Counted from the first letter of the stretch, positions 1 to 7,779 are shown. The stretch: 8,832 nucleotides of DNA from Anaerolineales bacterium (GCA_011772595.1 WVZH01000228.1:52715-61546), one strand, 5' to 3'. Program-made: numbers and translations. The notes: generated from the letters alone by a model not told the origin.

Positions 1-1799
1 ACGGGAAGTGTGAACCAGAAGGTGCTGCCTTCCCCAACGGTGCTCTCGACGCCGATCTCGCCGCCTAGTAACTCCACAAGACGACGCGTGACATTGAGCC
101 CCAATCCCCAACCATGCTGATCGTGTACCGCAGGGTCGTCAGCGCGGAAGAACTGCGCAAAGAGATTGGCCATGTCCTCCTCACTGATCCCAATGCCTGT
201 ATCTTTAACGCTGACACGGATCGTGCCATCATTCTGGGCTTGAGCCGAGACCGAAATCTCGCCCTGCCGAGGTGTGAACTTATTGGCGTTACTGAGAAGA
301 TTGCTGAGTATCTGCATGAGACGCACGCGGTCGGTCCGTACGTGCGCTATTGTGGATGGAAGTTCGAAGTGGATGCGCTGTCCTTTGGCTTTAAATTGCG
401 GGCGCATGCTTTCGGTAGCCTCAAGGATAGATTCCGAGAGATCGACGTCCCTGAGCTCGATCCGAAGTTGCCCTGTCTCGATGCGTGAAATATCAGAGAG
501 ATCAGAGACTAATGTCTCCATGCGGTCAATGTTGGTGCGAATGGTTTCGAGAAATTGGGCTTGCCTATCTGTCACGGGACCGACGGTGCCTTTGCGGATC
601 AGATCAGCGTATCCTGCGATGGATGTCATCGGGGTCTTGAGTTCGTGGGAGACTTGGGAAACGAATTGAGATTTTGCCTGGTTGGCTTGCTGCAGTGCCC
701 GGTAGAGACGATTGTTTTCGATGGCGACTGCGGCGTGCTCTGCAAGCCGTTGCAGGAAGCTCTCTGCGATGGGGGTGAAGGGGTTGTCCTGGCGTTGAAC
801 ACCGATGAGTGCGATGGTGTTGCCCGCGCGGCGAGCGGGAACCACGAGCTTGGCTGCCGGTAAATCCCCGCCGTATTCGAAGACGGCTTCTCCAGCATGG
901 ACGGCGGGTCTGATATTGTCGCTACCGGGATCGAGGACCGTCCCTTTCCCTTGTCCTACGGCGATGGTAAATGTCGGCCCCTCGTCAGAGCAGATCGCGA
1001 TCCACCCCGTATCCGCCTGCGAGCCGTGCACGGCCCAATCAAGCGTGAGCTCGAGGACGCGATCGAGATCGAAACCGGCGTTGAGCTCGCGGTCGATTCG
1101 TTGCAAAGTTTCAAGCTCCTCGACGCGCTCTGCCAGGGCGGCGTCGGTCTGGGTGAACAGTCGGGCGTTTTGAATCGCTACAGCTGCCTGAGTGGCGAAA
1201 GCTTGCAGGAGCTCGCGATCGTGCTCTCTAAAGATGCCAGATCTGAGTTTGTTTTCCACGTATACCACGCCAGTGGTTTCGCCGCGCGCACGCAAAGGGA
1301 CGCACAGGATGGAGCGCAGTGAGTAGAGCTCGACTGACTCTCGTTGTGCAAAGCGATCGTCCGTTTGTGCGTCGGTTGTGACCACACCCTCCCCGGTTCG
1401 TACGACTTCCTGGATGATGCTGCGGCTGACTTGCATCTCGTTTTCATCAAGACTGATGCCTTCGAAGTTGCGGGCGACTTTAAGGTCAAGGTGGTCCGTT
1501 AGCTCGTCCACCAGCACGAGAAATCCGCGTTCGGCTCCTGTGAGCTGAATAACAGCGTCCAGCGCATGATTGAGTACTTCGTCGAGCTGCAGGGAGGAAC
1601 CGATGGCGCGTGAGACTTCGTAGAGCACGCTGAGCCGTTCCTTGCCGTCATCCGCTACGAGTGTCGAAAACAACTGATCGAGGCTTTTCTGGGCTTTCTT
1701 CACTTCGGCTCGTAAGGGCTTCTCGACTTTCCCTTGTAGCCTGATTAGCGTGGCGCGTAAAAATGCCAAATGGTCGCGCATGGATTCGAGATCAGTCAT
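1..1799 (-). CDS. Double-GAF sensor histidine kinase (3' end cut by window edge)
   Basis: An uninterrupted frame of 599 codons runs from ATG at 1799 to the window edge. Residues 1-60 are charged and helical, probably a coiled coil. Residues about 60-215 form a typical GAF domain (ERGFLVL near 90, SILCVPL at 163-169, GVVYVEN at 177-183). Residues about 230-370 form a second, more degenerate GAF domain. The HisKA dimerisation region has the H-box VSHELKTP with phospho-acceptor His385. The HATPase domain shows the N-box (LSNLLSNANKFT, about 498-509), G1 box DTGIGIS (533-539), F-box-like FAQFFR and G2 box GWGLGL (563-568), and ends in STFWFTLP at the edge, so only a few residues are likely missing. 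No transmembrane segment is visible: it should be a soluble kinase sensing a cytoplasmic ligand or redox cue through GAF. No response regulator is in the window. Its start overlaps the stop of the nth-like gene by 8 bases (ATGACTGA), implying co-transcription and coupled translation. The ligand is unknown. Confidence 0.93.
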   Translation of the reverse strand, partial: MTDLESMRDHLAFLRATLIRLQGKVEKPLRAEVKKAQKSLDQLFSTLVADDGKERLSVLYEVSRAIGSSLQLDEVLNHALDAVIQLTGAERGFLVLVDELTDHLDLKVARNFEGISLDENEMQVSRSIIQEVVRTGEGVVTTDAQTDDRFAQRESVELYSLRSILCVPLRARGETTGVVYVENKLRSGIFREHDRELLQAFATQAAVAIQNARLFTQTDAALAERVEELETLQRIDRELNAGFDLDRVLELTLDWAVHGSQADTGWIAICSDEGPTFTIAVGQGKGTVLDPGSDNIRPAVHAGEAVFEYGGDLPAAKLVVPARRAGNTIALIGVQRQDNPFTPIAESFLQRLAEHAAVAIENNRLYRALQQANQAKSQFVSQVSHELKTPMTSIAGYADLIRKGTVGPVTDRQAQFLETIRTNIDRMETLVSDLSDISRIETGQLRIELRDVDLSESILEATESMRPQFKAKGQRIHFELPSTIAHVRTDRVRLMQILSNLLSNANKFTPRQGEISVSAQAQNDGTIRVSVKDTGIGISEEDMANLFAQFFRADDPAVHDQHGWGLGLNVTRRLVELLGGEIGVESTVGEGSTFWFTLP

Positions 1800-2487
1800 T
1801 GGGATTCCCAACAGCGCTCAAGGCGATCACGTTCTGGAAATACGGGCATAAGTCTTGGAGCACGCAGCGATCACATGCGGGAAGGCGGGCGAGGCAAACC
1901 TGGCGACCGTGGCGGATGAGGTTGAGGTGAACCGGGTAGTACGCTTCCTGGGGAAAAAGCGCCGCCAACACCGTGTGCGCTTTTTCGGCGTTCACATTTT
2001 CCTGTCGCAATCCAAGTCGTCCCGTCAGACGATAGATGTGCGTGTCGACGGGGAAGGCTGGCATGTCAAGAGAGAATAACATCACGATTGCGGCGGTCTT
2101 GGGCCCGACGCCGTTGAACCGCAGTAACCAATTGCGTACTTCTTCAGGTTGACGCTGATGCAGAAACTCGAGATCGAGGTCCCCGCGTTCTTCGGTGATC
2201 TGCTGGAGCAGTTGCTGGATCCGCGGTCCTTTCTGGTTTGCCAGACCTGCCGGACGGATGGCCTCGATGACGAGCTCGGAATCGGCGTCGCGGACCGCCT
2301 CCCATGTTGGAAATGCTGCTCGCAGGGAATCGAAAGCACGATCACGGTTCAGATCGTTGGTGTTTTGAGAAAGGATGGTCGAGATCAATTCATCCAACGG
2401 TGGCATTCTATTGCGCCAAATGGGCTCACCATATGCTTCCAGCAGGCGACGATGCACCTCCAGGGCGCGTGCTTCGAGTGTTTTCAC
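1792..2487 (-). CDS. nth: Endonuclease III family DNA glycosylase/AP lyase
   Basis: Base-excision repair enzyme of the HhH-GPD family, expected to remove oxidised pyrimidines and cut the resulting abasic site. From a GTG start the protein is 231 residues, close to the usual length. The helix-hairpin-helix FNGVGPKTAAIV carries the catalytic Lys (130), and FPVDTHIYRL carries the catalytic Asp (148), so bifunctional lyase chemistry should be intact. The C terminus has Cys198, 205, 208 and 214 in the C-x6-C-x2-C-x5-C spacing of the [4Fe-4S] cluster. An ATG at 2523 would add 12 residues, but those codons contain a perfect extended -10 box (2494-2502), so I choose GTG at 2487; GTG at 2457 is a poorer alternative because it cuts into conserved helix. 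The stop overlaps the kinase start, making nth the first gene of a two-gene unit. It could be a diverged Nth-like paralogue rather than the main Nth. Confidence 0.9.
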   Translation of the reverse strand: MKTLEARALEVHRRLLEAYGEPIWRNRMPPLDELISTILSQNTNDLNRDRAFDSLRAAFPTWEAVRDADSELVIEAIRPAGLANQKGPRIQQLLQQITEERGDLDLEFLHQRQPEEVRNWLLRFNGVGPKTAAIVMLFSLDMPAFPVDTHIYRLTGRLGLRQENVNAEKAHTVLAALFPQEAYYPVHLNLIRHGRQVCLARLPACDRCVLQDLCPYFQNVIALSAVGNPND

Positions 2488-2493
2488 GTCGTG

Positions 2494-2502
2494 ATTATAG
2501 CA
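2494..2502 (-). promoter_or_regulatory. Extended -10 promoter of the nth-kinase unit
   Basis: On the minus strand the bases read TGCTATAAT, a perfect TATAAT hexamer with the TGn extension. No good -35 hexamer lies 16-18 bases upstream, as is common for extended -10 promoters. Only six bases separate the hexamer from GTG at 2487, so transcription would start at or next to the start codon, predicting a leaderless mRNA. No Shine-Dalgarno is seen before this GTG, which agrees. The promoter is inferred from sequence only. Confidence 0.6.
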
Positions 2503-2674
2503 AGGATGGTGTGACGACACCACGCGCCGTCAAAGCATGTGCGTTGAGAAAAGGTTTGAGGCTGTTTTATTTCGTACGGGAGAGTTATTTTGTCGTAGAT
2601 ACACTCTCACCCGAAACCTTTACCAGAATAAAAAAATGGATAGGCAGGGCAACCTCGCCGATCTTTTACGAGCA

Positions 2675-2706
2675 AGGAGCTCTACCCATGAGCGGGTAGA
2701 GCTTCT
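2675..2706. repeat. Hairpin with 13-bp stem
   Basis: AGCTCTACCC (2678-2687) pairs with GGGTAGAGCT (2694-2703) around a six-base loop. On the plus strand the stem extends three more pairs, one of them G-U. No T-run follows at once on either strand, so it is not a classic intrinsic terminator. In the icd direction the T7 run lies about 40 bases further on. It could be an mRNA 3'-end structure, an attenuator, or a protein-binding palindrome. Confidence 0.55.
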
Positions 2707-2732
2707 AGGTGTCACATTTCTGGCTTGAGTTT

Positions 2733-2763
2733 ATGTCGGGCGCAATCAATTGCGCCCCGACAT
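2733..2763 (-). terminator. Strong hairpin after icd, probable transcript end
   Basis: ATGTCGGGCGCAAT (2733-2746) and ATTGCGCCCCGACAT (2749-2763) are complementary over 14 pairs with a single bulged base and a two-base spacer. It begins 56 bases after the icd stop codon and is the strongest local structure there, so termination or 3'-end protection of icd mRNA is the likely role. It lacks a U-tract (AAACTC follows in the icd direction), so Rho-independent termination is not assured. The near-perfect palindrome could instead be a regulator-binding site. Confidence 0.5.
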
Positions 2764-2818
2764 ATAATGCAGAATGCTGAGTGAGCTCTTGGGATTGCCC
2801 TGAGCCTATGAATTGTGT

Positions 2819-4120
<1,302 letters not shown>

Positions 4121-4130
4121 AGAAATAGAG

Positions 4131-4136
4131 CTCCTT
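4131..4136 (-). promoter_or_regulatory. Shine-Dalgarno of icd
   Basis: AAGGAG on the minus strand, ten bases before ATG 4120. It is the clearest ribosome-binding site in the window and decides the icd start against the upstream ATG at 4195. Confidence 0.8.
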
Positions 4137-4163
4137 AATTGGAAATCGAGTTGGTGTTTGGGG

Positions 4164-4172
4164 ATTATAGCA
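4164..4172 (-). promoter_or_regulatory. Extended -10 promoter of icd
   Basis: TGCTATAAT on the minus strand, identical over nine bases to the nth promoter. Transcription would start near 4157, giving a leader of about 37 bases that contains the Shine-Dalgarno. No recognisable TTGACA-like -35 is found at 16-18 bases. The octamer-repeat element starts 11 bases upstream of the TG, so its left arm lies over the -35 position. An eight-base palindrome ACGTACGT (4172-4179) overlaps the upstream edge. Confidence 0.65.
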
Positions 4173-4182
4173 CGTACGTAAG

Positions 4183-4270
4183 GGCAGCCATGCACTTAGG
4201 CACCATGGCACCGTGGAAGTTGTTTGAGGTGGTTCTCCTAGGTGCCCAGGTGCCTGGTTGCCCTGGCGCC
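4183..4270. repeat. Octamer-repeat inverted element, copy 1
   Basis: GGCAC-like pentamers recur every 8 bases at 4183 (GGCAG), 4191 (TGCAC), 4199 and 4207. Then the complement GTGCC recurs every 8 bases at 4242, 4250, 4258 (TTGCC) and 4266 (GCGCC). The two halves are complementary: 4183-4208 against 4237-4262 match at 20 of 26 positions, with a 28-base centre. In RNA this would be a long imperfect stem-loop starting about 45 bases after the galE stop and ending just before the icd promoter. It may act as a galE transcript end, a REP-like repeat, or both. It lacks the 12-base end sequence found in the other two copies. Confidence 0.75.
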
Positions 4271-4315
4271 TTTCCGCTAGTCTTGGTCTCAGTAAATGTG
4301 ATCAGTGTTTGGGTT

Positions 4316-5296
4316 TCAGGAGCCAGAATAGCCATGCGGATGGGTCTTATGCCACTCCCAGGCACTGGTGATGATTTGCTCCAGTTCAGGGTGTTTGGGT
4401 TGCCAACCCAATTCTTGAATGATCTTATCCGCGCAAGCCACGAGTCGGGGTGCGTCGCCAGGTCGACGATCTGCATTGACGGAGGGGATCGAGTGGCCGG
4501 TGACGACGCGAGCAGTTTCGATCACTTCACGGACCGAATAACCAGCGCCATTGCCCAGGTTGTAGATCAATAGATCTTGAGTTTCCAGTGCATCGAGGGC
4601 AAGCAGGTGCGCAGCGATCAGATCCTCGATGTGAATGTAGTCGCGGATGGCCGATCCGTCTGGCGTAGGATAGTCAGTGCCATAGATTTGGATCTCGGGT
4701 CGTTGGTCGAGCGCCACTTGGAGTACCAGCGGGATCAGGTGGCTTTCGGGTTCATGCGCTTCTCCGCGACCGGGTAATGCGCCTGCGGCGTTGAAATACC
4801 GTAGTGCGCTGTAATGCACGCCGTACACCCGCCGGTACCACTCGAGGATGCGCTCGATCATCAACTTGGTTTCCCCGTATGTGTTGGCAGGCCCGAGAGG
4901 TGATTGCTCGGATAGTGGCTCATCGCTCGAGGCGTAGACGGCGGCCGTGGAAGAGAGAACGAAGCGCCGGATGCCGGCTTGTATGCAGGCCTCGATCAGG
5001 CTGATCGATAGAGCAACGTTGTTGTGGAAATACTTCCCTGGATTTTGCATGCTTTCGCCGGCTTCGATAAATGCGGCGAAATGCATCGCGGCATCGAAAG
5101 GCTCAGCTTGCAGTGCAGCCTCCAAAGTGGGGCGATCGGCGAGGTCTGCGTGTATGAAGCGAGCGCCATCGGGTATGGCGGCTCGATAGCCTTTGACCAG
5201 TGAGTCATACACGGTCACGCGATGGCCGTGCTCCAAGAGGATCTGGGTGGCGGCGGAGCCGATGTAACCAGCGCCACCCGTGAGGAAGATGTTCAT
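4316..5296 (-). CDS. galE: UDP-glucose 4-epimerase
   Basis: Interconverts UDP-glucose and UDP-galactose using tightly bound NAD+, supplying galactose to the Leloir pathway, exopolysaccharide or glycolipids. The 326-residue protein is a typical short bacterial GalE of the extended SDR family. The NAD-binding TGGAGYIGS is at 6-14, the AAF motif after HF at 72-76, the active-site stretch VLSSTAAVY at 113-121 (Thr117 replaces the usual catalytic Ser, a common conservative change), and the YxxxK pair is Tyr140/Lys144 in NTYGETK. ALRYFNAAGA (164-173), IRDYIHIEDL (217-226), YNLGNGAGYSV and RRPGDAP are the usual substrate-side motifs that separate GalE from other epimerases. ATG at 5296 puts the Rossmann strand two residues in. 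Its ribosome-binding site is weak (ATAAGGC). No other galactose gene is nearby, so a cell-envelope role is as likely as sugar catabolism. Confidence 0.95.
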   Translation of the reverse strand: MNIFLTGGAGYIGSAATQILLEHGHRVTVYDSLVKGYRAAIPDGARFIHADLADRPTLEAALQAEPFDAAMHFAAFIEAGESMQNPGKYFHNNVALSISLIEACIQAGIRRFVLSSTAAVYASSDEPLSEQSPLGPANTYGETKLMIERILEWYRRVYGVHYSALRYFNAAGALPGRGEAHEPESHLIPLVLQVALDQRPEIQIYGTDYPTPDGSAIRDYIHIEDLIAAHLLALDALETQDLLIYNLGNGAGYSVREVIETARVVTGHSIPSVNADRRPGDAPRLVACADKIIQELGWQPKHPELEQIITSAWEWHKTHPHGYSGS

Positions 5297-5333
5297 GGGT
5301 TTGCCTTATGTCAGTGGGTTACGAGGCTACTGT

Positions 5334-5341
5334 ATTATAGC
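5334..5341 (-). promoter_or_regulatory. -10 promoter of galE
   Basis: GCTATAAT on the minus strand, a perfect -10 hexamer. It shares the preceding GC with the icd and nth promoters but not the TG extension. Transcription would start near 5327, giving a leader of about 31 bases. The place where a -35 box would sit (about 5356-5362) is taken by the end sequence of octamer element copy 2. Confidence 0.55.
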
Positions 5342-5355
5342 CTTTTCGGGAATAG

Positions 5356-5428
5356 GGGATCAGGAATCGGGCGCATGGGCACTGAAGATCCTAAGTGCCT
5401 TGGTGCCATAGTGCCCCGGTGCCTTATT
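5356..5428. repeat. Octamer-repeat inverted element, copy 2
   Basis: GGCGC at 5370 and GGCAC at 5378 (8 apart) are followed by GTGCC at 5395, 5403, 5411 and 5419, all exactly 8 apart. The left end is GGGATCAGGAAT (5356-5367), found inverted at the right end of copy 3 (7768-7779). The right end GTGCCTTATT (5419-5428) is identical to 7761-7770. The arms can pair (GGCACT 5378-5383 with AGTGCC 5394-5399), giving a hairpin in the pcrA 3' region that begins within ten bases of the pcrA stop. The three bases between pentamers vary, while the pentamers are kept. Confidence 0.75.
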
Positions 5429-5436
5429 AGGGTTCT

Positions 5437-7623
5437 CTATTCCTCAAGAATTTCTAGTCCGGCCATCGAGGCGACCAGATGCTTTGTCTCGCCACCTTCA
5501 AACTCGACGGTGACTTCCTCATCGTCGTAGTCGATCTGGGTGGAGATGACGATCCCTTCGCCGAAGGTCGGGTGGACGACACGCATTCCTGAGTGAAAAC
5601 GGACCTCTTTCCTGAGGGGCTCTGCCTCATTCCAGCGAGTCTGGCGCTGATAGGAGATCTGGTCCCAAGTTTGGCGGCTCGGATGAGCACCGTCTACAAG
5701 ATCTGGGGGTAGGTCATCAAGGAATGGTGACGGATCGCTGACCGTTGAGACTCCGGCTTGCCGACGACGGAAAGCGCGCAGCAGAACTAAGCGGTCCTGG
5801 GCGCGTGTAATTCCGACGTAAAAGAGGCGCCGCTCTTCAGCCATCGCCTCCGAGTCGTTAAATGAGCGCTGGTGCGGTAGCACACCGTTGTCTAGTCCGA
5901 TGATGAACACGACGGGGAACTCGAGACCTTTGGCGGCATGCAAGGTGAGTAATGTGGGAGCATTTTGTGCCATGGTCAAAGTGTCTTGGTCTGAGACGAG
6001 AGCGATGTGCTCGAGAAATGTGGTCAATCCTGTGTCGACGAACTCCTCGGCTGCGCCCCTCAGTTCGAGGACGTTTGCCCAGCGTCCTTCCCCCTCTTCG
6101 CTGCCGTCATCGATGAATTCCTTATAGCCGACGTCTTGCAGAACTCGGTCGAACATTGCGAGGAGGGAAAGCTTGTCTCGATCGTTGATCCAGCTTTCAA
6201 GTAACTGGGCGAAATCTGCCAGAACCTTGCGTGCCCGTCCCGAAAAGACGCCTGCGAACTCCGAGCGCTCTCCTGCAACGAGATCGAGCACGATCGCGGA
6301 AGGTGGCAAGCCGGCTCGGTCTGCGGTGTCGAGTAAAGCTTGCACGGTTTTTGTGCCGATGCCGCGCGGTGGTGTGTTGAGAACACGCAACAGCCCAACC
6401 TGATCGTGGGGGTTGTGGATGAGACGGAGGTAAGCGACGATATCCTTGATCTCACGTCTACCGTAAAACCGTTGAGCTCCGACCAGGCGATACGGCAAGC
6501 CTGCCATGAGGAAAGCTTCTTCCAGCGCACGGGATTGCGCGTTGGTGCGGTACATCACTGCACAATCGCCCGGTTCGGCCTCATCAGCGAGTGTCAGCAT
6601 TGCAATTGCATCTACCACATAGCGGGCCTCATCGTTCGCGTCGTACGCTTCGTGCAGGATGATTCGGGAACCGTCACCCCGTTCGGTGAAAAGGCGCTTG
6701 GGTTGTCGATTGGGGTTGCGATCAATAATCGCCATGGCCGTATCGAGGATGGTTTGCGTCGAGCGGTAGTTCTGCTCCAAGAGGATCAATTGTGCGTGCG
6801 GGTAATCCTGACGGAATCGATGGACGTTGCGATAATCAGCGCCTCGCCATCGATAAATCGACTGGTCTGGGTCCCCGACCACGAACAAATCTGGTTGCTC
6901 TCCCGTGAGCAGGCGGAGCAAACGATATTGAGCGGTATTTGTGTCTTGGAATTCGTCGACCAGGATGTGTTGATAGCGGTTGTGATAGTGCCTGCGCAGG
7001 TCGTCGTTCTCGCGCATCAAGCGAACGGCATACAACAGCAGGTCGTCGAAATCGACTGCGTTGTTCGCACGCAGCAATCTTTGATAGATCTCGTAGGTGC
7101 GATGTGTGATCTCAGCGAAGTACGAATCGGGAACGAAATCTTCTACTTCGATGAGCTCGTTTTTTGCCCGCGAAATGGATGCATGAACCTTAGCGGGAGA
7201 TACTTGTTTGGGATCGAGATTGATGTCCTTCAGTGCCCCACGGATGAGTGTGAGCTGATCGGTTTCGTCGAAGATCACAAACTCGCGTGTTATGGGTAAG
7301 CGGTCGGCCTCCCGCCTGAGGATTCTGGCGCACAAAGCGTGAAAGGTGCCGAGGCTCACACCCGTTCGCGTTGTCGTGTACGAGGCATCATCTTCTCCGA
7401 GGAGACGCTCCACACGCTTCGCCATCTCCCTTGCGGCTTTGTTGGTGAAGGTCACGGCCATGATCTTGTTAGGTTGGATACCCATGTGGCCGACCAGATA
7501 CGCGATGCGGTGAGCGAGCACGCGGGTCTTTCCCGAGCCGGGTCCTGCCAGGACGAGTACTGGTCCAAGGGGTGTCGTCACGGCGTGTCGTTGCTGGGGG
7601 TTGAGTGCGTCGAGGATTTTCAT
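5437..7623 (-). CDS. pcrA: ATP-dependent DNA helicase, PcrA/UvrD type
   Basis: Superfamily 1A 3'-5' helicase acting in nucleotide-excision and mismatch repair and in displacing RecA or stalled RNA polymerase. From ATG 7623 it has 728 residues, the normal PcrA size. All motifs are in order: Q-motif LNPQQRHAV, Walker A AGPGSGKTR (27-35), Ia TFTNKAAREM, Walker B ILVDEFQDTN (220-229), III VVGDPDQSIYRWRGAD (248-263), IV EQNYRSTQ, V TLHAAKGLEFPVVF (560-573), VI EERRLFYVGITRAQDRL (596-612). The last 45 residues (GMRVVHPTFGEGIV onward) are the small beta domain typical of PcrA/UvrD that contacts RNA polymerase. ATG 7623 fits the family N terminus (MKILDALNPQQ). An in-frame TTG at 7659 would add 12 residues, with no better ribosome-binding site, and overlaps a possible -10 box. 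PcrA is preferred over Rep because of the C-terminal domain. Confidence 0.96.
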   Translation of the reverse strand: MKILDALNPQQRHAVTTPLGPVLVLAGPGSGKTRVLAHRIAYLVGHMGIQPNKIMAVTFTNKAAREMAKRVERLLGEDDASYTTTRTGVSLGTFHALCARILRREADRLPITREFVIFDETDQLTLIRGALKDINLDPKQVSPAKVHASISRAKNELIEVEDFVPDSYFAEITHRTYEIYQRLLRANNAVDFDDLLLYAVRLMRENDDLRRHYHNRYQHILVDEFQDTNTAQYRLLRLLTGEQPDLFVVGDPDQSIYRWRGADYRNVHRFRQDYPHAQLILLEQNYRSTQTILDTAMAIIDRNPNRQPKRLFTERGDGSRIILHEAYDANDEARYVVDAIAMLTLADEAEPGDCAVMYRTNAQSRALEEAFLMAGLPYRLVGAQRFYGRREIKDIVAYLRLIHNPHDQVGLLRVLNTPPRGIGTKTVQALLDTADRAGLPPSAIVLDLVAGERSEFAGVFSGRARKVLADFAQLLESWINDRDKLSLLAMFDRVLQDVGYKEFIDDGSEEGEGRWANVLELRGAAEEFVDTGLTTFLEHIALVSDQDTLTMAQNAPTLLTLHAAKGLEFPVVFIIGLDNGVLPHQRSFNDSEAMAEERRLFYVGITRAQDRLVLLRAFRRRQAGVSTVSDPSPFLDDLPPDLVDGAHPSRQTWDQISYQRQTRWNEAEPLRKEVRFHSGMRVVHPTFGEGIVISTQIDYDDEEVTVEFEGGETKHLVASMAGLEILEE

Positions 7624-7658
7624 CGGTAGCGGATCTCGGTTGGGTGCTAATTCAGACA

Positions 7659-7664
7659 ATTTTA
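7659..7664 (-). promoter_or_regulatory. Possible -10 box of pcrA
   Basis: TAAAAT on the minus strand, five of six matches to TATAAT. Transcription would start near 7652, leaving a leader of about 29 bases before ATG 7623. It has no TG extension, no clear -35, and lacks the GC that precedes the other -10 boxes here. It is the best candidate in this gap but weak. Confidence 0.3.
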
Positions 7665-7687
7665 GAGTCCATCAAGATAAGGGATTA

Positions 7688-7779
7688 GGCACTCAGGCAC
7701 CTAGGCGCCAAGGCACCTGGGTTCCATGATACCTTCGTACCCCGGTGTCCGGGTGCCTAGGTGCCTTATTCCTGATCCC
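7688..7779. repeat. Octamer-repeat inverted element, copy 3
   Basis: The longest copy. GGCAC-type pentamers stand at 7688, 7696, 7704 (GGCGC) and 7712. They are followed by GTGCC-type pentamers at 7721 (GTTCC), 7729 (ATACC), 7737 (GTACC), 7745 (GTGTC), 7753 and 7761, every one 8 bases from the next. Degeneracy rises towards the centre. 7694-7709 and 7752-7767 are inverted repeats matching at 14 of 16 positions. The right end carries ATTCCTGATCCC (7768-7779), the inverse of the copy 2 left end. The left side has AGGGAT at 7680-7685, mirroring ATCCCT at 7775-7780. It lies about 65 bases beyond the DUF711 stop and just upstream of the candidate pcrA promoter. Confidence 0.8.

Larger units (their letters stand above)
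2488..2818. other. Intergenic region between icd and nth (331 bases)
   Basis: No convincing gene. It holds the nth promoter at its left end, two strong hairpins (2675-2706 and 2733-2763, listed separately), and a weaker inverted repeat around 2578-2611 (GGGAGAGT against ACTCTCACCC, loop about 15). A run of seven A at 2630-2636 reads as T7 in the icd direction but has no strong stem directly before it. A plus-strand frame at 2537-2728 (63 codons) lacks a Shine-Dalgarno and recognisable homology. Unlike the other three gaps it carries no octamer-repeat element. The region is visibly more A+T-rich than the flanking genes. Confidence 0.6.

Noticed and set aside
897..1322. Plus-strand open frames at 114-1322
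   Set aside because: They are antisense to the histidine kinase, whose minus-strand frame is continuous and has GAF, HisKA and HATPase motifs.
2671..2710. tRNA-like segment (GGGTAGAGCT resembles a D-arm)
   Set aside because: No T-arm consensus, anticodon arm or acceptor pairing can be found around it.
2537..2728. 63-codon plus-strand frame in the icd-nth gap
   Set aside because: No Shine-Dalgarno, no recognisable product, and it runs through the 2675-2706 hairpin. Not enough support for a gene.
2763..2768. Plus-strand TATAAT as an antisense promoter into icd
   Set aside because: No TG extension, no -35, and no plus-strand gene downstream. Probably chance in an A+T-rich spot beside the palindrome.
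4121..4195. N-terminal extension of icd to ATG 4195
   Set aside because: It would translate the -10 box and Shine-Dalgarno. The family start matches [13 protein letters not shown] at 4120.
6340..7299. 319-codon plus-strand open frame
   Set aside because: It lies wholly antisense to pcrA, whose helicase motifs are complete. The translation has no recognisable domain and no ribosome-binding site, so it is a codon-bias shadow.
7688..7768. CRISPR array
   Set aside because: The unit is 8 bases with 3-base variable parts, and the second half is inverted. CRISPR repeats and spacers are much longer and direct.
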